Source of the DNA: Echinostoma caproni | Taxonomy: Eukaryota; Platyhelminthes; Trematoda; Plagiorchiida; Echinostomatidae | Assembly: GCA_900618425.1 (NCBI GenBank) | Contig: UZAN01047285.1 | Location: 2,142-26,853 of the forward strand | Direction of reading: 5' to 3' | DNA length: 24,712 nucleotides | Part shown: positions 1 through 10,750 of the stretch, piece by piece | Layout of the letters: each line of letters begins with the position of its first letter | How positions within the stretch are numbered: position 1 is the stretch's first letter | Notes under the pieces: model-generated | Told to the model about the DNA's origin: nothing | Database searches by the model: none | What the model saw: the letters and a program-made list of their open reading frames with translations, nothing else | Position numbers and translations under genes: made by a program

Positions 1-126
1 ATCCGGCAATCCGTCTCCGCCCCCAGAATCCCAAAGCTTGACTTTTCCAATGACGAATTTCACCGAACGTGGTTGACGCCGCAACTTCCTTCTTTCGACG
101 TTACTTTCGTGTCCTATATCGTTAAC

Positions 127-1486
127 CCAATAGCTGTGACTCCTCCGTCTTTGACTTTTGTTATCTTCAAACAATAACCATGTGTTTATGACGGACCCCA
201 ACTATCATGTTGCCATCTTGAGAGATATCAACGTTCATAACCAGGAATCTTTGACACATTCTTCTGTTACTACGCCTTTGGGACGCGAAGCTGAACATCT
301 CGCTTTGGTCAACAACCTGAGTCAACTGGTTGACCTCCCTCACATATCTTGCTCGAGCTGGCGACCGTGCAATTCTGTTCCCTCTTTCTTCTCGGAGGTA
401 TGCACTCTGCCCCGAGTCATCACCCACTTCGAGACACGCCGGCGCTACAACTCATTCAACCAGGAGGGTTTTAGTGAGCTTCTAGCCTCTTGTTGTTGGA
501 ACTTGGGCTGTTTTCGAATTTGTTTCTTACTTCCCCGACATTGTCGGCATGTACCAGTTTGTTCCACACTTCTCCAAACCCAAACCACTCGATTGGAATA
601 ACGCATGTGTTGTACGCATAAAACGCTCAACCTTCCGCAGCTGGCGCCACTTGTGCCTCCCACCAGGTGCTCGACAATCATGCGCAGGATCAAGGAACAA
701 TTCGTCCGCTGTAAACCGGAAAACTTGGTCCCTTGTCAAAGCAATTTCTGCCCTCCCAACAGTCTCTTATCTGTAGCTCCTCTGGTGATCTTCTATGTGA
801 ACTACATGATAAAGCTGTTTTTGCTTCTGGGTTTACTGCCAACTGTACCTTATCCAATTAATCTATCCCTCTACCTTCTTATTCCATTGGCAACCCTTTC
901 CTGCCTCATAATAGCTGCAGGAAAATCTGTCCAGCATCACGCCCTCAAAACGCGAGCAAACTCTCTAAACGGTATTCCATCCATCGTCCAAGTTTGCTCC
1001 TCGTTTTACCTCGTTCCCTCCAACGTTCTACTTTCCCAACCCTTCGGAAATACGCTGTGATTTTTCTGACCCCAACAATTAACGAACCATTTCCTCAGAT
1101 TTGTTCTTGAGAAAATATTCGAAACTATCATCTCTGACCAACTGCCTGCATTCCTCAAACGTGAAGAACTACTGAGCGACCGCCAGTATGGCTTCGGACG
1201 GCGTCGTTTAACCGGTGACTTGCGGGCTCTCATCTCACGAACCTGGTCGGTTGCACTTGATAACCAAGGGGGAAACATTCTTGGTCTAGTGCGGCACCTC
1301 AAAAGCTCCTGATCGAGTTTGGCATGTTCGGGTTTCCTCCGACTCTCGTATCGAGGAAATCAAGTTTCCTAAGTAAGCGGACCACGTCCGACAGGAGTGA
1401 TGGAGTTCTACCACGGCTGTTCCCAAAGGTTCAGTAAGTACTCTTGGCCATCCGCTCCTGTTGTTTTATTATTGCACACACTTGTG
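127..1486 (+). pseudogene. LINE ORF2 5' half: endonuclease and RT palm, broken
   Basis: The stretch near 200-340 reads INVHNQESLTHSSVTTPLGR and continues into EHLALVNNLSQLVDLP. This is the usual late endonuclease segment, but the D-F-N catalytic motif has become D-I-N. Around 640-760 a second frame gives NRKTWSLVKAIS, the linker before RT. From about 1100 a third frame reads VLEKIFETIISDQLPAFLK and then REELLSDRQYGFGRRR, RT motifs 1-2. At 1318-1380 the palm continues with GMFGFPPTLVS, and at about 1421-1440 with a degenerate AVPKGSVST (normally GVPQGSV). At least four frame changes and several stops are needed to follow it. It is a relic with no expected product. Confidence 0.8.
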
Positions 1487-2351
1487 TGATGACCAACGGA
1501 GGGGGTAGACTTCATTGTCAATAACATTGCTGTTCAGTGATGAAAACTGGTAACTTAAGCCCTGGGACTAGAATTGGCGTACCACCGAGGGCCTCAATAG
1601 GGTTGTTGATCACCTACTACTATCGTCCCCTCGTATCCAGTTTACTGTTTCATTTGTACTTTTCCTTACTTCACCCTTGAGGCTTGTTCCTCTTTAACCA
1701 TCTTATTGTGTCACGTGTCTGAGCCGACCCACGAGTTTATTGATCGAATTGATTGTTTTTCACACTCCTCCTTTGTGTCAGTGACCCATGTCACCGCTGT
1801 TCCGTTGACTAAGCCATCGATAGATATATGACACTTTCTTTCTCGTCCAATGTACCCCGACGCAAACACTTGACCACCTGCATGTACCTTCGTGATTCAC
1901 ACACCAGCGTGACCGGGTGGTNACCCACTCATTGTCACCAGTCCCATTGGTCGTCTCTTCTCTTCCATTTGATTGGTTCATTGTCGGTCATCAGATCCTT
2001 GTGCGTGTCTCTCCCTATTCATTCTGACCGTTGATCTCGATCGATCTGCACGTGTAAGCAGCCGTTGAGTTGAACGCATTGACAGCCATTGAAGGCTCCT
2101 TTTGACACAGCAAAACGCTGTCTTTCTCTTGGTGTGTTGTTGTAATTTAATTCCTCAATTTGTTCTTAAGACGCACTATCTTACGATTGTGCCTTGACAG
2201 TGCAAGCTCGCACTCACCGCATTGCCTCACAATTCGAGGTTTGTAACTTTTATTCGTACTCATGTTTGTCATAATAGTACCGCATTTCAAGAGAATCTCT
2301 TCTGTTGACTTCGGGATTAGCGCGTCACTCGATCGCTAGGACAGATTACCA
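1487..2351. mobile_element. Candidate insertion in the LINE, possibly a solo LTR
   Basis: This block breaks the LINE between the PKGSV motif and the ADDDT block and shows no LINE-like protein in any frame I read. It begins TGATGACC and ends ATTACCA, so it has the TG...CA ends expected of an LTR. The flanking bases are TTGTG on the left (1482-1486) and GTGTG on the right (2352-2356), a possible imperfect five-base target duplication. No primer binding site, polypurine tract or gag-pol sequence was seen, which would fit a solo LTR. Exact ends are uncertain because the LINE itself is badly decayed here, and about 95 bases after 2352 are also not clearly LINE. One ambiguous base (N) is at 1922. 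It could instead be a different kind of insertion or a rearrangement. Confidence 0.35.
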
Positions 2352-2439
2352 GTGTGCAATCCACGTGACAGAATCTTCTCAAGAGATTCTACAAGGGTAT
2401 ACATAATATTGAACCGGACGACAACTGAGCTACCGTCTA

Positions 2440-3223
2440 TCATTGATCTTCTTTGGCCGATGACGACACCCTCCACTGCCCCCTATCCTACCGCACTATC
2501 CGACATTCCAAAATCAACATTGACCTTGGCTATAAGGCAGTTTATGTTTGTGTGGATTCGAACACACTTCCCTCTGGGGCAGGGACAACTACGTTGCTCT
2601 TAGTGCTTCCAAAATCTCCGTTTTTTCATTTATCTGAAACACCATTCATTCTCTCCACTCACTCCCCGCTTCCACGGAATCACATTCTCTTCTTGGATTG
2701 AATGTGACTTCTTTAGGATGGTCCCATTTTATAACAACCTGCTCTTCGTGTGATCCGCAACATCGTTTTTATTTTCCGACAGACGTTTCTTCACCCCAGA
2801 TCTTCTACCGTGCAAAACTCAAATTCGCCTTGCTGTTGAATAATGTAATGACATGTGGAGTGGTTCTTCGTCACCTTTCTTTTTTAGATCATGTTCAACG
2901 AAAGAACGTCCGTTTGATCGATATTTCTTCCACAATATCCAATCTGCAGTCACTAGCCAATCGTCGGGCAGTTGCTTGACTGCCCCTTCGCTACCGTTAC
3001 TATCTTCGGAGCTTACATCATCCGGTAACTTTTGTCCACCGATCCCGTACACATGCACCTAGCCATCCTTATCAGACTTCGGTTACTTAATGCTGTACTT
3101 CTCTGCTTCAATCGTTTTTCCTCGTACTTTCAAGTAGCGAAAAACCCTCACACTCCTCTTCTCCCTCAACCAACAACCTTGCACGTTTTTAAACGCAAAA
3201 TCAACCGGTTGAATCTAATGTGA
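2440..3223 (+). pseudogene. LINE ORF2 3' half: RT catalytic block and C-terminus, broken
   Basis: Translation at 2456 gives ADDDTLHCPLSYRTIRHS, the catalytic (F/Y)ADD block in the form seen in Jockey-like elements, with all aspartates present. The thumb follows in other frames: LGLNVTSLGWSHFITT (about 2690-2740), then VVLRHLSFLDHVQRKNVRL (about 2860-2920) and SNLQSLANRRAVA ending near 2979. The C-terminal end reads HVFKRKINRLNLM with a stop at 3221-3223, matching the usual terminus of this family. Several frameshifts separate the blocks. The order and spacing match one ORF2 interrupted by the block at 1487-2351. Confidence 0.8.
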
Positions 3224-3550
3224 ATATTCCTTCGCGCAGCCTCTTTTTAACAGTCTGCTTTTGACTATGAAGATTTCCCCCTCGTAATGTAATTCACATT
3301 GTGTAACAAAAAACCTAAATCCCCAATCGGGTGAACCAATGAACTCTACTCGGGTCTCAAAGCACAGCTTATGTATTACTTCAATTGCACGGTGAAATAC
3401 GAAAAAATCTGTTGTTTTCCCAGTTATCTACCATTTTCTCGCGTTTAATTATTGCACCCTTTTTCCACCTAGTTCTGTGTCCCGATCCATCTGCCCCCTA
3501 TTATTGTTTTTGTTATTTGAAGCAATGATTTCCCCGAATAAATTTGAAAA
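3224..3550 (+). terminator. LINE 3' UTR with poly(A) signal
   Basis: This AT-rich tail follows the LINE stop codon. It contains AATAAA at 3537-3542 followed at once by TTTGAAAAATA, which I take as the 3' end of the element. No target-site duplication could be matched because the left end lies outside the window. Confidence 0.5.
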
Positions 3551-5772
3551 ATACCAGTAGTGTTATGCAAGATGTCTGCTGCAGCGACAATTGGCAAACG
3601 CAACTGGAAGCGCTCGAAGCTCTATCACGAAACACATGAGGAGACTGGCCACCGAGTAAACCCTATGCACGGGTTCCGAATTGTCTACCGTCCGAAACGA
3701 CCCTACTAGCTAAACTTCGCGGAAGCCGTAACCATGCGAAGAATGAACCCGAATCTGTGCGCTCAGAAGCAGATGGTGGTTGCATTGGCTTTACCGTGGA
3801 GTTAATCCGCCCCCGCCCAACCCTATCCTTTACCCCTCACCTCATCATTGTGACTGTCATTCTCCTCTCCCTGCCCCATTCACCCGCAAACACCAATTAC
3901 ACCTCCCCCATTTGGATAATGAATTCTTGATAATCGTCAGTATTGTTTAATCGGCCTAACTTCTTGTCTTCGCATGTCCACGTGTTCTCCTCTCCGCGTT
4001 ATGCCTATTGAAACACCCACACACAATAACACGTCATCCTCACCCATTTGCTAACCATTTCCACCCATCTGTATTTGGATTAGGAGAAACAAGTGTTGGT
4101 AACCTAGTTACACTGTCTTGTGAACAAGTTGTATGAATCTCGCCTTTGAAGCCATTTGTCACCATACTCCATAAACATATACAATGTCCATTTGTAATTC
4201 GCATGAAGTAACTGATGATATGCGAAAGAAATGTCGCTGCAGCAGACACCCTGCATAATACTACTGGCCTTTTTCAAATTGTTATTATCGTTGTGGTGTT
4301 GGCACCATGCTTGTCTACAAGCTGATGTTAAATATATATCGCCTTCGTTGTGAGGTGGTTTATATGGGCGACTGAAGTAAAATGTGTCATGGCATCTCAT
4401 GTCAACAATATGCTTTACGATACAAAGTCCAAATGCTGAGAAGCGTCGCCTGGTTAGGTGAAAGACACGCACACATTCGTGATGCGCTGCGTATTTTTGA
4501 GGAGATGAAACGCGACAAGCATTCTCACTAAACCATTCTGTATTCATCAACCTACACCCACGAGCGCGACAAATGTCATGCAAAACCTGATGTGTGTCAG
4601 CAAATGAAAATAGCGACATAGCAAATAAAAATTGTGTCAATGAGGATAAGCGGGAACGGTACAAATCGCAGTGAGAGGAGAATTGTGAATGGCACATCCC
4701 GCCCATCGCCCTCAACTATAACGCGATCTCTTAATCGATCAATCAAATTTGAGACTACTGTTATTATTATCATCGTGAATAAATCAAGATGGACATGGAC
4801 GGTATTCACAAACGGTGAGAGAGAGATCCCCACCTCCCCTCGCCTGTTTCGCAGTGTGTATAGGATTGGGAGCTACAAGAACAACACAAAAATACCGCGC
4901 GTTAAGAACAACCAGGAATTTATGTACAAAACCAGTGATTTCACAAGTTGGACAAACAGTCAACAGTTGTTCCGCCGCGATTCGGTCCGGGCTGTTTGAG
5001 TGCACATACAATTTCCTGCTCACATCACATCACATGCAGCTAGAATGCGTGTTGTTCATAATACACAGTGAGCTACACAGATCTACAAATAAAAAGGCCA
5101 ACTATGGGGCCGCCCGTAAAACCGCAAGTCTGCTCGGATAGGAATCAAACCTGTAGCGCATCCGGAACTGAGGCAAGTCGCGGAGGATAAGATGGTAGTG
5201 TTGTTTCTCGTGCGTGGCAGGAAAATGATAACAGGGAGCGAATTCACTTGTGCTGCAATCCTGTGAAGTAAGCGACGGGGATTAAACACTATGGGAGTTG
5301 GGGGAATAGTCACAGGCCGTCATACGTATATATGTATATGCCGGTACGCCAAATGGTCAGAATAATTGAAAATGCTGCCAAATGGACTAGAAAGTGGAAA
5401 TACGCAGAAAACTGGATCAACAGGAAACTTGCAGAGGGTGGCGGGCAATAGAACCATTGGATGAAACGAAGGATAAAGACCAATAGAGTGACTCACAAAC
5501 AACGGTGTAAATACAAAAATAAAAATGGGATAACAGACCAGTCGAGAGCAGCTGAAAAAAAGAAACGCATGTGTGTTTCCAATTCAACTGGGTATAAAGG
5601 TGGGGAAATGCAAGAACCAGGTGTTACAAACAGACACGCGACGCGTGCTGAGGAGCGTGTTTTAAGCACACGGAAGCAATAATGCGACCGGAACGGAACG
5701 GAAGGGATGGGTGGGTGGGGGAGAGAAGAAAACACAGTTGATCGATCTGACAGGGTAATAATTTTGGTCAGT
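3551..5772. other. Region 3' of the host gene, no gene recognised
   Basis: Lies between the LINE end and the stop codon of the minus-strand host gene, so the part nearest 5772 probably includes that gene's 3' UTR. No clear minus-strand AATAAA was found within about 1 kb of the stop. 3780-3900 is strikingly C-rich and pyrimidine-rich. A 203-codon open stretch on the minus strand (4104-4715) has a biased composition and resembles no family I know; it is probably chance. TATGTATA palindromes occur near 5325-5340. A tRNA-like B box is annotated separately. Confidence 0.5.
5104..5190 (-). repeat. Possible tRNA-derived SINE fragment
   Basis: On the minus strand, 5141-5151 reads GGTTTGATTCC, one base from the RNA polymerase III B box GGTTCGATTCC, inside an imperfect T-arm (ACAGG, seven-base loop, CCTAT). 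No convincing A box, anticodon arm or acceptor pairing was found, so this is not called a tRNA. It may be a decayed SINE, or chance. Confidence 0.3.
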
Positions 5773-5844
5773 TCATCTATTTTCCAGATACTGTTGCAAA
5801 TAATGGTCCACTGCGTCGCCCTCCAAGGGAACATCACTAGTATT
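5773..5844 (-). CDS. Host gene, terminal coding exon
   Basis: Read on the minus strand, an excellent acceptor (a pyrimidine tract CCCCGTCCATTTCTCACCCC and then TATCAG) is followed by 23 codons and a TGA stop at 5773-5775. The exon starts in phase 0, starting NTSDVPLEGD and ending YLQQYLENR. This matches the phase 0 end of the exon at 10331-10426, giving a 4.5 kb final intron that holds a SINE and a CR1-like LINE. The peptide is acidic then helical, and looks like an ordinary C-terminus and not random translation. I do not recognise the protein. The main doubt is whether another phase-neutral exon lies in the intron. Confidence 0.55.
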   Translation of the reverse strand, partial: NTSDVPLEGDAVDHYLQQYLENR

Positions 5845-6577
5845 CTGATAGGGGTGAGAAATGGACGGGGAAACGCATGACAGAACTAGAGAGAGACATA
5901 TGGTACAATATCAAACATGTTCAGAAAAAATAACAATGTTATAAGCACCACTAGACAGAGTGGGGGAATTTATTCCAGATAGACTAGGAATTGTATAGCG
6001 TTCGTACGACAACTGTTTGACCGGATATGTTAACCATCTTTCATCAGGACACAATGTCCAACTCCCCGGGTTTTTCTTTTCAGAGCATCACGAGGCGTTT
6101 GTCAAGCCTAGCTCGGTCACATGGACTTGTTTGTTATTCAAGAATATACTACATGACTGCTTTGTCATTACGCAAAATAAAACAGCCGATTTAAGTCGGG
6201 CTGTGCCTGGTTTTGCGAAAGCGCTTCTCACTGCGATTGATTAACAAAATAGCTTTTCCACAATTGCTGGTGAATATGAAAGGCGAAACATCTAACGAAA
6301 AAAGCAGGGAAGAGAGGAACCGAGCACAGCACACGAAAGAGAGCTTGAGGAATTTCCACAAAAAATCGCGGTACACATACACGGGGACAAAATCGTCCGT
6401 GGAAGAGCCGAGTATGACAAATCCGCCACCTGATAATTGATGTGTTTGAAATCTAGTTTCAAGTAACGAACTAGGAAGAAAATACGTATGTGAATCGCAA
6501 AAAGCATGGTATAAACGAAAGGAGAGAACACGAACCGTTATGGATAACAACCCTTTGTTTGTGATCAAACTGGTAAG
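5845..6577. other. Intron sequence, nothing recognised
   Basis: Within the last intron of the host gene. No transposon protein or RNA gene was seen. A 35-base exon-like stretch at about 6233-6267 (minus) has an acceptor and a GTGAG donor, but its length breaks the reading phase of the chain and it was rejected. Confidence 0.45.
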
Positions 6578-6730
6578 TGGAGGAGTGGGCCGAGTGAGTA
6601 GTATGCTTGCGTTCAACCTGTGAGGTCTCGGGTTCGATCCCCAGTTGGCTCGATGGATTCGCACTGCCGATGAGACCCAACCGAGTCAAAACAGCTTTTT
6701 AAGCGCTTCCTAGCTTTTCAGCTCACACCT
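6578..6730 (+). repeat. tRNA-derived SINE
   Basis: GTGGGCCGAGTGAGTAGT at about 6585-6602 resembles an A box, and GGTTCGATCC at 6631-6640 is a perfect B box within CGGGTTCGATCCCC, at tRNA-like spacing. The downstream body reads GGCTCGATGGATTCGCACTG, then GATGAGACCC and a stretch ending GCGCTTCCTAGCTTTTCAG. I recognise this as the body of a tRNA-related SINE widespread in flukes, in diverged form. The tRNA part has no intact acceptor stem, so it is not a functional tRNA. It sits in the last intron of the host gene, antisense to it. Ends are approximate and no target duplication was established. Confidence 0.65.
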
Positions 6731-7439
6731 CATTTACACGACGAATTCATCATATAAAAAATGAATGAACACTTGGCATATTCTGCAGCTATGCATTAAA
6801 TAAAACCTCACTATGAAGGATATCACACTGAACTGGACAAGTGGATGTCTCTTTAAGATGAACAAGATACGCGGAGATCAATAGATTTCAGTTTGGAGGA
6901 AGTAACACCTTTTATCCAATTTTTAACGCACTATCTGCATGTCATCAAGAGTATTATGTAACTGGTAGGTTAGGTACGCTCAAGGTCAGAGAAGAGAATA
7001 GCTGGCAGCAATATTTCTGACGTCGTTTCTGATCAGATCAAAATACTCAGAATGTATAGTAACAGTTAAGATGTTCGTACTGTGCTGATTGTGGTGATTC
7101 AGTTTTCCCGTTTTCTCGAATCCTACTCGATTTCTACGCACTGTATTTACACATAAAAATAAACATTGAGCTCAATATTGATCACCAAAGTTCACTTCAC
7201 TGTTTCTTGCGGTAAGATGACGATGGTTCAAACTCAGTTCGGATAGGGGTGTAGCAACGCAGTAATTAAGTTTCATTTTTATTACCGAAACTAACAAAAT
7301 GGTTTTGTCAGCTAAATGACAATAGGGCGATAGCTTTCAAAAGTGATATGCCGTCAGTACATGGTTTCGTGGCCCGTAGATACAAACCTCACTACCGCAA
7401 CTAGACCTTTCTGTTTTCCAACTGGCTACTACTGTTGGT
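6731..7439. other. Intron sequence, nothing recognised
   Basis: AT-rich sequence between the SINE and the CR1-like LINE. A B-box-like GGTTCAAACTC near 7213 has no matching A box. The right part could include 5' sequence of the LINE, but no protein similarity could be followed left of about 7440. Confidence 0.4.
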
Positions 7440-7469
7440 GGGAAGCTGTCCCGGACTGTTGCACATAAA

Positions 7470-8437
7470 TTGTGCTTCGGAATTGATCGGAATTACTTCT
7501 ACTTAAACACGGTAGCGGATTTACACCACGAATTGATCCAACCAAACTCGATTTCCTCGGATTACGGAATTCACACAAAAAGCACAACCGGGCCGGGTGG
7601 CAAGTTGCTCTTAAGTGCACCCTTCCGTCAAAAATGTTCGTCCTATCACCACGAACATAAGTTCAGTGACCACGAAAATGTCGGATTTATCATGTGTTCT
7701 TCGTTCCCGGATTCACGTTCATACTTGTCTGATCTGTTAACAAGATTGTCGGCTGAACCCGCATGTTGCTGACGTGTTGGTGCCCATTGACGGGCTTAAC
7801 CTGTACCGGCAGGAAAGGGAATCATGTGGCAAGAAAACCGGTGGTAGTGAGGCTACCTACGTAAACACTTCGTGGTGTGGCCAGTCAGATGCCGTTTACT
7901 CATACTCAAGTAACAGTATTGATTATTTATCACTTCAGTGTAACCCTAAATTCTCCCGACATAGAAGTAACTTCATAATGAACCATTATATTGCTCCGTT
8001 TTGTACACAAACTACCATCTCGACATTCTTCGACTCATTTTTACCTTTTCTTGTACTACTGCTAGAGGACAACCTGCATATTATTGTAGGTGATTTTAAC
8101 CATGCCTCAACCCGGCCGCTCACTGCATTTGATCTAACCGATTTATGCGTTTCACCGACCAGAGGTAACTCCGTTTTAGACAGAATTATAACAAATCACT
8201 CCCAATTCTTCTCTTTCCATCTGCGTTCCCCCGTATCAACCAGTGATCGTCGTCTGCTCCTTCTTAGGCCTAAGATATATTCCCGTTCTGTATTCCATTC
8301 GTTCAGGCAAAGTAACCAAATCAAAATCTGTCTTTGAAACACATCACGTGAATGTATTCTCCTCCTTCAAAGAGCCCTACCCCATGCAGTCTCCTGGTTT
8401 TCCTTTGAACAGCAAAGTTAATATTTTGTGGATATAA
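7470..8437 (+). pseudogene. CR1-like copy A endonuclease region
   Basis: The first open stretch ends PDSRSYLSDLLTRLSAEPAC, the usual early endonuclease segment. The next (7774-8337) contains DGLNLYRQERESCGKKTGG, then LHIIVGDFNHAST with the conserved D-F-N motif near 8090, then RGNSVLDRIITNHSQFFS and HLRSPVSTSDRRLL. In active elements the last ends in S-D-H; here the histidine of the catalytic S-D-H is arginine, so the nuclease would be inactive. One frameshift near 7772 joins the two stretches and the frame ends near 8337. Confidence 0.8.
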
Positions 8438-8682
8438 TCAAACCTATCTTCGACATCCGTTACCCGTTGGAAACCCTATTTCTCTCCGATGGTCATATTG
8501 CATCGCCGAAATTCAAAACGTTGAGGAGACACAAGGAACATTTCTATAAATCCCGGAATTCATAAATGGTCAGTTATATTTCTACCTTGATAACAAAAAA
8601 AAAATTAAACGTATCAACTCATCTTATGGGGAAGGGAATTCGGCACTAATATGGAGCGAAATCCAAACCAAATGAATGTACT

Positions 8683-9600
8683 GTGAATATTCATAGTATA
8701 AATCGAGCATTTGCCCATCCGAGTAGCGATCCTCGCGTTTCATGGATTCCGGAAGACGCTGCTAATATAACCTCGATCTCGGGAGAAGAAATATTTAATC
8801 CCTTTCGTATAACTAAATTATCCACTGGTATTGGTCCTGACGGTTTATCTGCATCCCTTCTAAAGCATGGTACCCTAGATCTAATGGATGCTTTTACTTA
8901 TATCCTCAGCACGTCACTTAGTTCGAATTCTATTCCCGATTGAAGGAGACCCGTCACGATTATTACCATTCCAAAACCGTGTATATCCAGTACCCTGTCC
9001 AAACGTTTCTGCCCCACTGCTCTATCATGTGGTATTAAATTGGTAGAACGTGCCATTCTCAAACGCCTTTTTGCTTCCCTGTTGTACCCTTGAAGATCCT
9101 CTCTAGTTTGTTTATAAATCAAACAGGTCCACTTTAGATGTTGTCACCTCGCTCGTTCATCACGTTACCAAATCCTGAGACGCATCAGCGAAATCTGTGA
9201 GATGTGTTTTCTTAGATTTTTCATCAGCTTTTGACTCCGTTCCACGTTCCCTCCTGCTTCGTAAACTGGAATCATTTGGTTGTACCAAGCATTACTAGCG
9301 TGGCTCGTCGACTACTTCACAAACAAAACTCAGCAGACTCGGCTCGGTAGGAAAACCACCCTGGAACAATTCGGAAGTACTACCGGGTACCGTATTGTCT
9401 CCGTTCTTGTTTTCCACCTATATCAGTGATCTGTCTGCGAGTTCTCCAGCTCAATTATTTAAATATGCTGATGACGCAGCCCTCTGTCAAGCCATTTCTG
9501 TGCCTGAGGACATTTTACATTTTTCGAATAACCTATCGCATATTCATGGATTTTCCGTTCATTCTGGACGGTCTCTGAATTTATTCAAGTGATTCGAATG
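8683..9600 (+). pseudogene. CR1-like copy A reverse transcriptase
   Basis: 8683-8940 carries the RT fingers, with ITKLSTGIGPDGLSASLLKH and YILSTSLSSNSIPD before a stop. Broken motifs follow, including SKRFCPTALSCGIKLVERAI and a degenerate palm segment near 9215-9260. The block at 9395-9592 is the best preserved, with SPFLFSTYISDLSA and an intact KYADD catalytic box at 9461-9475. The catalytic aspartates are intact, but stops on both sides make the domain non-functional. Confidence 0.8.
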
Positions 9601-9639
9601 CACTTTCTCTCTTTCTCGATCTGTTTATCCTTGTGATCC

Positions 9640-10178
9640 GTCTATCATAAACATTGACCCCCTAACAAGATTAGATTCTGTGAAGTGCCTAGGAGTCACA
9701 ATAGACACTAACTTAAAGTGAACATCCCATATTTACAACTCTGTACAGAAACTTCGCAGATTATCTTATCGATACCAAGCAATATATCATTTAACTTTTT
9801 GTTTATCAATGTGTTTTTCCCGTTCTTCTTTATTGTTCCCCGGTGGTTTTTGCTGGTTTACTAAAGAAAGACTTCAAAATTCTTCTTCGAGGTTTGTCGA
9901 TCATCAGTCGTGTGTCTTTCATACCCTTTGATGAACTATCTAGAAAACTGTGTGAACTTCACTTGTCCGCATGTGAATCATTTGCCCAGAAAATCCTCAA
10001 CAATTCTTTACATGACGATTTATCTAAATGCTGCTCTCGTACGTCTACGCGTTCTACTTATCGACTATTACCCTCTCGCATTCATCTCTACAGAAATTCC
10101 CCAGTTCTCTATCTTGCCAGGATTCTTGTAAACCGAGAGCGCGCTTCTTCAGAATTTCTCAGCAACCTTAAAGGCTAA
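9640..10178 (+). pseudogene. CR1-like copy A C-terminal region
   Basis: Reads RLDSVKCLGVTIDTNLK near 9670-9720, then after a frame change LLKKDFKILLRGLSIISR and STYRLLPSRIHLYRNSPVLY, closing with ARILVNRERASSEFLSNLKG and a stop at 10176-10178. This is the usual end of CR1-type ORF2 proteins. The last 111 codons are open, the longest intact part of this copy. Confidence 0.8.
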
Positions 10179-10330
10179 ATATTTTACTTGTATCTTTTCT
10201 TCTATTGATGTAATTTTTGACTGAAATGCGAACATTCTGTTCTCGAAAAAGTCTATACAACTACACTGCTGATATCAAAAGTGAAAAGATTAGAGAAAGG
10301 AGTCAAAAATGCTCAATCCAAAAAACTTAC

Positions 10331-10426
10331 AGTTTCGACTTTTTGTAGAAGTTTTACAACGTTCGACCGCAAATCTTCCAGTCGTTCACCGTAAATCTTT
10401 GTTTCTTGTTGGAATGTAGCAAGCAA
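10331..10426 (-). CDS. Host gene, coding exon with coiled-coil pattern
   Basis: On the minus strand, the acceptor TTCGTTTTCCTTAAG is followed by 32 codons ending at a perfect GTAAGT donor (complement at 10325-10330). It starts and ends in phase 0. The peptide starts LLATFQQETK, continues with YGERLEDLRS and ends KLLQKVET. Spaced leucines, valines and charged residues suggest an amphipathic helix or coiled coil. It follows the exon at 11841-11973, which also ends in phase 0, across a 1.4 kb intron containing a SINE. The open frame extends upstream of the acceptor, but that part is hydrophobic and unlike the exon, so I place the start at the acceptor. The protein is not recognised. Confidence 0.6.
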
Positions 10427-10559
10427 CTTAAGGAAAACGAATACGAACATGACTTTAATAAGGAATATGACAAGATAACGAATGCTTAATAAGGATTCAG
10501 ATGTGTGAAAATTAAAAACAGTGCAAAAGTTTCTTTGGAAGTCATTATTATGGGAGTAG

Positions 10560-10750
10560 TGTATGAGGAAAAACAAGATTGGATATCACAAACAGTATTG
10601 CCACTATGTCAGCACAGTGATAGCGTGAAACCAACCGATAGAACTACCTCCAATAGCTTAGTAATTAAGTGTGAACTTAAAACCCCGCATGAGTGGGCTC
10701 GAACCGTTACAACACCAGCGATTATGCACCGTTAGCGATCCGTGACAAAG
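10560..10750 (-). repeat. tRNA-derived SINE, minus strand
   Basis: On the minus strand, TCGCTAACGGT (10728-10738) resembles an A box and GGTTCGAGCCC (10695-10705) is a good B box, 33 bases apart start to start. The tRNA-like part is followed by a body that continues to about 10560. There is no full tRNA fold: the acceptor arms do not pair. It is a different SINE from the one at 6578. It lies in the intron between the exons at 11841 and 10426, in the same sense as the gene. Confidence 0.5.

Larger units (their letters stand above)
1..3550 (+). mobile_element. Degenerate Jockey/CR1-like LINE, interrupted
   Basis: Remains of one non-LTR retrotransposon read on the plus strand. In order it shows part of the AP-endonuclease domain (about 120-480), a linker (about 600-770), reverse transcriptase fingers and palm (about 900-1486), the catalytic ADDDT block (2456-2470), the thumb and C-terminal region (to 3223) and a 3' UTR with AATAAA. 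Stops and frameshifts occur every few dozen codons, so it is dead. The left end is cut by the window edge. RT motifs such as LSDRQYGFGRR and a degenerate PKGSVSTL are typical of Jockey/CR1-superfamily elements of flukes and other invertebrates. A block with no LINE similarity separates the palm at 1486 from the catalytic block at 2456, so the element was disrupted after it inserted. The clade name is my judgement by eye. Confidence 0.85.
7440..10240 (+). mobile_element. CR1-like LINE, copy A, nearly full-length ORF2, dead
   Basis: One plus-strand copy with the N-terminal end of the endonuclease (about 7690-7770), the endonuclease core (7774-8340), RT (8683-9600) and the C-terminal region (9640-10178). 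The stop is followed by a short AT-rich 3' tail. The block order and about 2.7 kb length fit one CR1/SR1-like ORF2 with little missing. Many stops and frameshifts interrupt it. It lies in the last intron of the host gene, antisense to the gene. A second CR1-like copy at 13840-16110 belongs to a different subfamily, since their endonuclease and RT motifs differ clearly. Confidence 0.85.

Noticed and set aside
4104..4715. 203-codon open stretch on the minus strand
   Set aside because: No domain, signal or conserved motif seen, composition rich in His, Cys and Arg, no splice context. It lies past the stop of the host gene and is probably chance.
6233..6267. Possible 35-base minus-strand exon with acceptor and GTGAG donor
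   Set aside because: It would shift the reading phase between the exon at 10331 and the terminal exon, which already join in phase without it.
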